Shown piece by piece: positions 59,468 to 64,000 of a DNA stretch of 64,000 bases. Numbering within the stretch: position 1 is the stretch's first letter; each line of letters begins with the position of its first letter. Source of the stretch: Bradyrhizobium sp. CCBAU 51627. GTDB lineage: Bacteria; Pseudomonadota; Alphaproteobacteria; Rhizobiales; Xanthobacteraceae. The position numbers and the translations under genes are program-made. The stretch spans positions 124,623-188,622 of the forward strand of contig NZ_LBJG01000002.1 in the NCBI RefSeq assembly GCF_028128765.1, read 5' to 3'. The notes beneath the pieces were generated by a model. The model was given only the letters and a program-made list of their open reading frames with translations, had not been told where the DNA came from and searched no databases.

Positions 59468-60781
59468 TTACTGCAGCGCCTCGCCGTGCTGCGAGATATC
59501 GAGCCCCTCGAGCTCGTGCTCGCGCGAGACGCGCAAGGGCACGAACAGGCCGACCAGCTTGAGCAGGATGAAGCTCACGCCCGCCGACCAGACGAAGGTG
59601 ACGGCGACGCCGTAGAGCTGGATCAGCAATTGCTGCGGATGGTCTTCGAGCAGGCCGGCCGTGCCGCCGATCGCACTGGTCGCGAACACGCCGGCGAGCA
59701 GCGTGCCGGTCAGCCCGCCGATGCCGTGGACGCCGAACACGTCGAGCGAGTCGTCGTAGTTGAAACGGTGCTTCAGCCAGGTGCAGGCCCAGTAGCAAAT
59801 GACGCCTGCGGCGATGCCGATGGCGATGCCGTGCCAAGGCGCGACGAAGCCCGAGGCCGGCGTGATGGTGCCGAGCCCGGCCACCGCGCCCGAGATCATG
59901 CCGAGCACGGAAGGCTTGCGCCGCGTCGACCATTCGATCGCGCCCCAGGTCAGCGCGCCCGAGCACGCAGCGAGATGCGTCGCGATGATCGCCATCACCG
60001 CGCGCGAATTGGCAGCACCGGCCGAACCGCCGTTGAAGCCGAACCAGCCGACCCACAACAGGCCGGTGCCCATCACCGCAAGCGAGAGATCGAACGGCGA
60101 GAGATTATCGGTGCCGTAGCCGTGACGCCGCCCCATCACCTTCGCGGCGACAAGGCCGCCGGTGCCGGCCGACAGATGCACGACGAGACCGCCGGCGAAA
60201 TCCAGCACGCCCATGCTGTTGAGGAAGCCGCCGCCCCACACCCAATGCGCCAGCGGAATGTAGACGAAGATGAACCAGGCGACCGAGAACAAGAGATAGG
60301 CCGAGAACCGCATCCGGTCGGCGACCGAGCCTGCGACCAGCGCCACCGTGATGATCGCGAACGTCATCTGATAGAGCATGAACAGCGCTTCCGGGATCGT
60401 CTTCGCCGCCGGGTTGATGCTGTCCATGGTCATGCCGGCCAGGAACCAGCGGTCGAGCGTGCCGAGCCACGGGCCGTCGCCGACAAAGCACAGCGAATAG
60501 CCGAACGCGACCCAGAGGATCGAGATCAGCGTCACCGCGGCCAGGCTCTGCGCCATGGTTGCAAGCACGTTCTTCTTGCGCACCATGCCGGAATAGAACA
60601 GCGCCAGTCCGGGGATCGTCATCATCAGCACCAGCGCGGTGGCGACGATCATCCAGGCGGTGTCGGCCGTGCTGATCTCCGAGGCCGCCGCGCGCGCCGG
60701 CGAAGCCAGGATCGAAAAAAAGATCGACAAAACTCCGACCGGCGCAGCCATCGCAGCTACGCGGCGCAACAATTCCGCCAT
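59468..60781 (-). CDS. amtB: ammonium transporter AmtB (second copy)
   Basis: A 437-residue second ammonium channel with signal sequence (APVGVLSIFFSILASPARA). The pore motifs YIPLAHWVWGG and LDVFGVHGIGG hold the two conserved histidines. It lacks the Ala-rich insert of the first copy, so the two copies are paralogues and not a recent duplicate. The ATG at 60781 follows GGGGGAAA by 4-5 bp. It lies 77 bp after its own glnK. Confidence 0.95.
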   Translation of the reverse strand: MAELLRRVAAMAAPVGVLSIFFSILASPARAAASEISTADTAWMIVATALVLMMTIPGLALFYSGMVRKKNVLATMAQSLAAVTLISILWVAFGYSLCFVGDGPWLGTLDRWFLAGMTMDSINPAAKTIPEALFMLYQMTFAIITVALVAGSVADRMRFSAYLLFSVAWFIFVYIPLAHWVWGGGFLNSMGVLDFAGGLVVHLSAGTGGLVAAKVMGRRHGYGTDNLSPFDLSLAVMGTGLLWVGWFGFNGGSAGAANSRAVMAIIATHLAACSGALTWGAIEWSTRRKPSVLGMISGAVAGLGTITPASGFVAPWHGIAIGIAAGVICYWACTWLKHRFNYDDSLDVFGVHGIGGLTGTLLAGVFATSAIGGTAGLLEDHPQQLLIQLYGVAVTFVWSAGVSFILLKLVGLFVPLRVSREHELEGLDISQHGEALQ

Positions 60782-60858
60782 GTCATTTCCCCCGGCACAG
60801 TGATGGCATCGCACACGATGGCATCGCTGCCCGGTGCGATCGAAGAAGAACTGGAATT

Positions 60859-61248
<390 letters not shown>

Positions 61249-61442
61249 TCAATCTGGCATCTTTCCGGGCAGATGGCACAAAAAACTTGCACATTGAAGC
61301 GGAAAAACGTTTGGCCAGGGGCAGTCATGTGAACGGCCGCCTCTGTACAGGGCATCAGTTCATCCATCACAATGCAATTTTGGCATGAATGCGGTGAACC
61401 CGCGCCGACCGAGCGGTACATAAGTATTTTGGGGGACGCGTC

Positions 61443-62330
61443 ATGGCGAGCTGGTTCTACGCATCCGAGGGCAAGCAGCAGGGGCCTTACCCGGAGGGGC
61501 AATTCCGTGGCCTGATCGCACAAGGGATCGTGCGCCCCGAGACGCTGGTGTGGACCGAGGGCATGGCCGGCTGGCAGAAGGCCGCCGAAATTCCGGGCCT
61601 GATCGCGGGTGGCGGTGCGCCGCCGATCATTCCGGCTGGTGGCCGGCCGATGGGCGGTGGCGGCTATGCAGGGAGCGGGAGCGCTGCCGGCGGATCGCTG
61701 TCCATTGACTTCGGAATCTGGGACTTCACCTGGCGAACGCTGGTGATGATTATCGGCTCCTGTTTCGTCATTCCGGTGCCCTGGCTGTTCGTCTGGTACA
61801 CGAAATGGCTCGTGCCCTGCGTGAAGGTTCCGGGTCGGCCGAACCTCTCCTTCACGGGAAATGCGATGGCCATCGTGCCCTGGTTCTTCGGCTTCATCGT
61901 GCTGGCGATCGCCGTTGGCTTCATCGGCAGCCGCTTGCTGAGCAATCTCCTCTTCGTCATCCAGCTCGTCCTCTACTGGCTCCTGATCAAATGGATGGTC
62001 GCGAACCTCGCCTCCAACGGGCAGCCGCTCGGCTTGAGCTTCAGCGGATCGATCTGGGCCTATATCGGCTGGAATCTGCTGTTCGCGATCTCGATCATCA
62101 CCATCATCGGCTGGGCCTGGGTGGCCGCAGCTCAGACACGCTGGTTCTGCCGCAGCATCGAAGGCACGCGCCGCGAAATCCTGTTCAAGGGCAGTGGTCT
62201 CGACATTCTTTGGCGCGGAATCGTCGCCGCAATCCTGTGCAGCCTCATCATCCCGATCCCGTGGGTCTATCGCTGGATCATGAACTGGTTCGCTTCGCAG
62301 ACTGAGCTCGCGCCGCGCGGTTCGCTGTAA
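61443..62330 (+). CDS. GYF_2-DUF898-like multispanning membrane protein
   Basis: A 295-residue protein with an N-terminal GYF_2 (DUF4339) domain (WFYASEGKQQGPYPEGQFRGLI, TLVWTEGMAGWQKAAEIPG). A Gly-rich linker leads into about six transmembrane helices. Between helices it carries two NLSFTGNA/GLSFSGS-type segments, a pattern of DUF898 (YjgN-like) membrane proteins. The GYF_2 domain is a short peptide-recognition module. Function is unknown. A perfect hairpin follows the stop. It heads a short run of related membrane genes. Confidence 0.85.
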   Translation: MASWFYASEGKQQGPYPEGQFRGLIAQGIVRPETLVWTEGMAGWQKAAEIPGLIAGGGAPPIIPAGGRPMGGGGYAGSGSAAGGSLSIDFGIWDFTWRTLVMIIGSCFVIPVPWLFVWYTKWLVPCVKVPGRPNLSFTGNAMAIVPWFFGFIVLAIAVGFIGSRLLSNLLFVIQLVLYWLLIKWMVANLASNGQPLGLSFSGSIWAYIGWNLLFAISIITIIGWAWVAAAQTRWFCRSIEGTRREILFKGSGLDILWRGIVAAILCSLIIPIPWVYRWIMNWFASQTELAPRGSL

Positions 62331-62345
62331 CCACGATCAGAACGT

Positions 62346-62372
62346 CTCAAGCGCGAGGGACTCGCGCTTGAG
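62346..62372. terminator. hairpin after the GYF_2-DUF898 gene
   Basis: Perfect 12-bp arms CTCAAGCGCGAG / CTCGCGCTTGAG with GGA loop, 16 bp past the stop codon. No uridine run follows, so it may slow or end transcription weakly. Confidence 0.5.
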
Positions 62373-62374
62373 AT

Positions 62375-62457
62375 CATCAGCTCCGCCGCTCGCGCATGAA
62401 GCCTTCCTGCGCGGCGGAGGCGGCCAACATGCCGTCGAGCTTGAAGATCGAGCCGCG
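62375..62457 (-). pseudogene. decayed duplicate of the acyl-CoA thioesterase 3' end
   Basis: On the minus strand this stretch reads as RGSIFKLDGMLAASAAQEGF followed by MRERRS-stop, clearly the same ending as the thioesterase gene at 63678. The two stretches share most bases, from the stop codon to about 83 bp upstream, then diverge sharply. No start or upstream body exists here, so it is a remnant. The two copies bracket the genes between 62591 and 63675. Confidence 0.8.
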
Positions 62458-62590
62458 TCCCCCGCGCAGCGCAGCGCCGAAAACGTCGCATTTTATCGAT
62501 GGAAGCCGCACCCATTGCGCTTGTACAGCCCGGGCCTGTTGCCCTAGGTTGGTGCCATTGCAAGATACAACTCTTTTTTGGGGGATCGCA

Positions 62591-63208
62591 GTGGGCGATA
62601 TTTCAAATCCACCTCCGGGTGGCGGGGGACGTTCTGTGGTTCAGCCGCCGCGTAGCGCGCCAAGCTCCGACGTACCGCCACATCCGCTCGATGGCGAATG
62701 GCACATTCACATCAACGGGCAGACTTACGGGCCGTATAACGGCCACCGCATTGACGAATTCATCAAGGAGGGACGCGTCGACGGCGCAACCCAGGTGTTG
62801 CCGGTTGGGAGCGAGAACTGGATACCCGCCTCGCAGGACCGCTACCTCTCGTCCCTGTTCAGGCCGAGCAAGCAAGCGGCTCCTCCGCCGATCAATGCCG
62901 CGGCGGGCGCAACCGTCGTGCACGTAGTGAATCAGATGAATCCCGCGGTTCTTCTCGATGATTCCGGAGCGTTCGGGGCGAAGTCGCCCGGCGTCGCGCT
63001 TCTGCTTTCGTTTCTGATCTGCGGCGCCGGGCAGATGTATTGCGGCCGCGTCGGCAAAGGCGTGTTGATGCTGATCGGGTGCATCGCCCTTTGGATCGTC
63101 TTCCTGGGCTGGACAATCTGGATCTGGTCGATGATCGACGCCTACGCAACGGCGAAAGACATGAACCTCCGCTATCTCCGCCGACTTCAGGCCGGTCAGC
63201 CGGTATGA
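62591..63208 (+). CDS. GYF_2-TM2-domain membrane protein
   Basis: A 205-residue protein with a Pro-rich start and a GYF_2 domain (WHIHINGQTYGPYNGHRIDEF, then GSENWIPASQD). A C-terminal TM2 domain (VALLLSFLICGAGQMYCGRVGKGVLML, helix, WIWSMIDAYATAKDMN) forms two helices joined by a short turn. The GTG at 62591 has GGGGGA upstream and is favoured; an open frame extends to 62396 through the thioesterase remnant without coding signal. TM2 proteins have no settled function in bacteria. Its stop overlaps the next start. Confidence 0.85.
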   Translation: MGDISNPPPGGGGRSVVQPPRSAPSSDVPPHPLDGEWHIHINGQTYGPYNGHRIDEFIKEGRVDGATQVLPVGSENWIPASQDRYLSSLFRPSKQAAPPPINAAAGATVVHVVNQMNPAVLLDDSGAFGAKSPGVALLLSFLICGAGQMYCGRVGKGVLMLIGCIALWIVFLGWTIWIWSMIDAYATAKDMNLRYLRRLQAGQPV

Positions 63209-63675
63209 CCAACGCGCTGCATCGGTCGCCGGTTCGAACGTGTCCTTCGTGCGGATCAGCGGTCAACAGCGGGGCGCTGACCTGCAATGCATGCGGCGGC
63301 GTGATTGCAGTCGAAAACGTCCTCAGCCGCTTGAAGCAGGAATTCCGATATCAAGCGGAGAGGATCGGCTGGTCGATCTGCGATCCCGAGATTCTGATCT
63401 GGGTTCTGGCGATCTTTCCGATTCTGATTCTGCCGCCGCTGCTGGCACTCTTCATGAGCATGAGGTCGTCGAGACCGTCGCCGTCAGACGATCCGGCTTC
63501 GAAATCCAATCAGAGCCTGTTCGTCGCGATCGTCGCGGTCTGCAACATCGTTCTCAGCATCATGTTCTGGCGCTGGCTCAGCGAGCTCTCGCTGTCGGGA
63601 CTTTCGATCGGAATGCTGCTGAGATCGCTCGGATTCAACGTGCACTCGCCCGGAAGTTCTGCGGGCCAGATCTGA
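63205..63675 (+). CDS. zinc-ribbon membrane protein of unknown function
   Basis: A 156-residue protein with an N-terminal zinc ribbon CPSCGSAVNSGALTCNACGG (two CxxC pairs), a short amphipathic helix and two transmembrane segments (IWVLAIFPILILPPLLALF and SLFVAIVAVCNIVLSIMFW). The ATG at 63205 overlaps the stop of the GYF_2-TM2 gene in ATGA, so translation is coupled. It ends just before the thioesterase gene. A partner role for the two GYF_2 proteins is plausible. I recognise no named family. Confidence 0.78.
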   Translation: MTNALHRSPVRTCPSCGSAVNSGALTCNACGGVIAVENVLSRLKQEFRYQAERIGWSICDPEILIWVLAIFPILILPPLLALFMSMRSSRPSPSDDPASKSNQSLFVAIVAVCNIVLSIMFWRWLSELSLSGLSIGMLLRSLGFNVHSPGSSAGQI

Positions 63676-63677
63676 TA

Positions 63678-64000
63678 TCAGCTCCGCCGCTCGCGCACCG
63701 AGCCCTCCTGCGCCACTGAGGCGACCAGCGTGCCGTCGGGCTTGAAGATCGAGCCGCGGGTCAAGCCGCGGCCGCCTTGCGCGCTCGGTGAATCCTGCGC
63801 GTAGAGCAGCCATTCGTCGGCGCGGAACGGGCGGTGAAACCACATCGCGTGGTCGAGGCTCGCCGGCATCATGCGCTTGTCGAATAGCGTGCGGCCATAG
63901 CGCGCCATGATGGCGTCGAGCAGCGAGAAATCGGACGCATAGGCCAGCGCGCACATGTGCAGCGCCGGATCATCAGGCAGCGTCGCCGCGGTCTTGATCC
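63678..64000 (-). CDS. acyl-CoA thioesterase II (TesB-like), C-terminal part
   Basis: The last 107 codons of a hot-dog-fold thioesterase; the gene starts beyond the right edge. The sequence includes LDHAMWFHRPFRADEWLLYAQ, the hallmark of the second hot-dog repeat, then GRGLTRGSIFKPDGTLVASVAQEG. TesB enzymes release fatty acids from acyl-CoA in the cytoplasm. The final 83 bp are duplicated in decayed form at 62375-62457. The whole-gene start and upstream neighbours cannot be seen. Confidence 0.92.
   Translation of the reverse strand, partial: IKTAATLPDDPALHMCALAYASDFSLLDAIMARYGRTLFDKRMMPASLDHAMWFHRPFRADEWLLYAQDSPSAQGGRGLTRGSIFKPDGTLVASVAQEGSVRERRS

Noticed and set aside
61274..61291. Sigma-54-like TGGCAC ... 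TTGCA before the GYF_2 gene
   Set aside because: The gap between the GG and GC pairs is 12 bp instead of 10, so the enzyme could not contact both.

Overview
The window is a high-GC alphaproteobacterial chromosome segment, most consistent with Bradyrhizobium or a close relative in the Nitrobacteraceae. This rests on the gene set and order (ppsR-type regulator, maf, coaE, dnaQ, secB, Tim44-like, mltA and smr on one side; hemJ, rho, mnmE, mnmG, rsmG, parA and parB on the other), a histidine operon carrying a DUF2628 gene, two glnK-amtB pairs, and long palindromic intergenic repeats. No rRNA, tRNA, CRISPR array, transposase or prophage gene was seen. It looks like core chromosome, not a mobile island.

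Layout. 0.1-2.4 kb: rsmI, a YraN-type nuclease-fold protein and gshB. 2.7-7.2 kb: cpaB-cpaC-cpaD-cpaE of a Tad/Flp pilus machine, followed on the opposite strand by a TadD-like TPR lipoprotein and a small PilZ protein. 8.5-13.3 kb: comM-type ATPase, a small secreted protein of unknown role, a hybrid sensor kinase and a zinc-ribbon protein. 13.4-18.1 kb: minus-strand operon hisB-DUF2628-hisH-hisA-hisF-hisE, then coaA. 18.3-22.5 kb: hslV, an AAC(6')-like acetyltransferase, DUF2585, hslU and a multispanning membrane protein. 22.5-29.0 kb: minus-strand smr, mltA, Tim44-like, dnaQ, coaE, maf and ppsR-type genes, with secB on the plus strand.

29.0-29.46 kb is the best candidate for the chromosome replication origin. 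It lies between the DUF299 (ppsR-type) gene and hemJ, the neighbourhood of the Caulobacter and Rickettsia origins. It holds DnaA-box-like sequences, a CtrA-like site, three GANTC sites within 28 bp and an AT-rich palindrome, and most genes point away from it. Rho, mnmE, mnmG, rsmG, parA and parB follow. Seven parS-like palindromes lie 4-6.5 kb from the candidate origin, five of them in one 422-bp gap between mnmE and mnmG. The block therefore combines replication start, centromere and ParAB partition genes.

38.2-42.6 kb: minus-strand leuS-lptE-holA. 42.8-45.5 kb: two convergent diguanylate cyclases. 45.6-50.2 kb: a YggS-type protein, a hydratase, an L,D-transpeptidase-like protein, an OmpR-family regulator, a cyclic-nucleotide-binding protein and xthA. 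50.3-55.6 kb: an aminotransferase, ftsK and lolA, plus a GFA-family protein. 55.8-61.2 kb: two glnK-amtB nitrogen modules separated by a ClpP-like protease and an ArsR-SRPBCC pair with a clear operator palindrome. 61.4-63.7 kb: three predicted membrane proteins (GYF_2-DUF898, GYF_2-TM2, zinc ribbon). The last two lie between a real acyl-CoA thioesterase 3' end and a decayed duplicate of that end; the thioesterase gene runs off the right edge.
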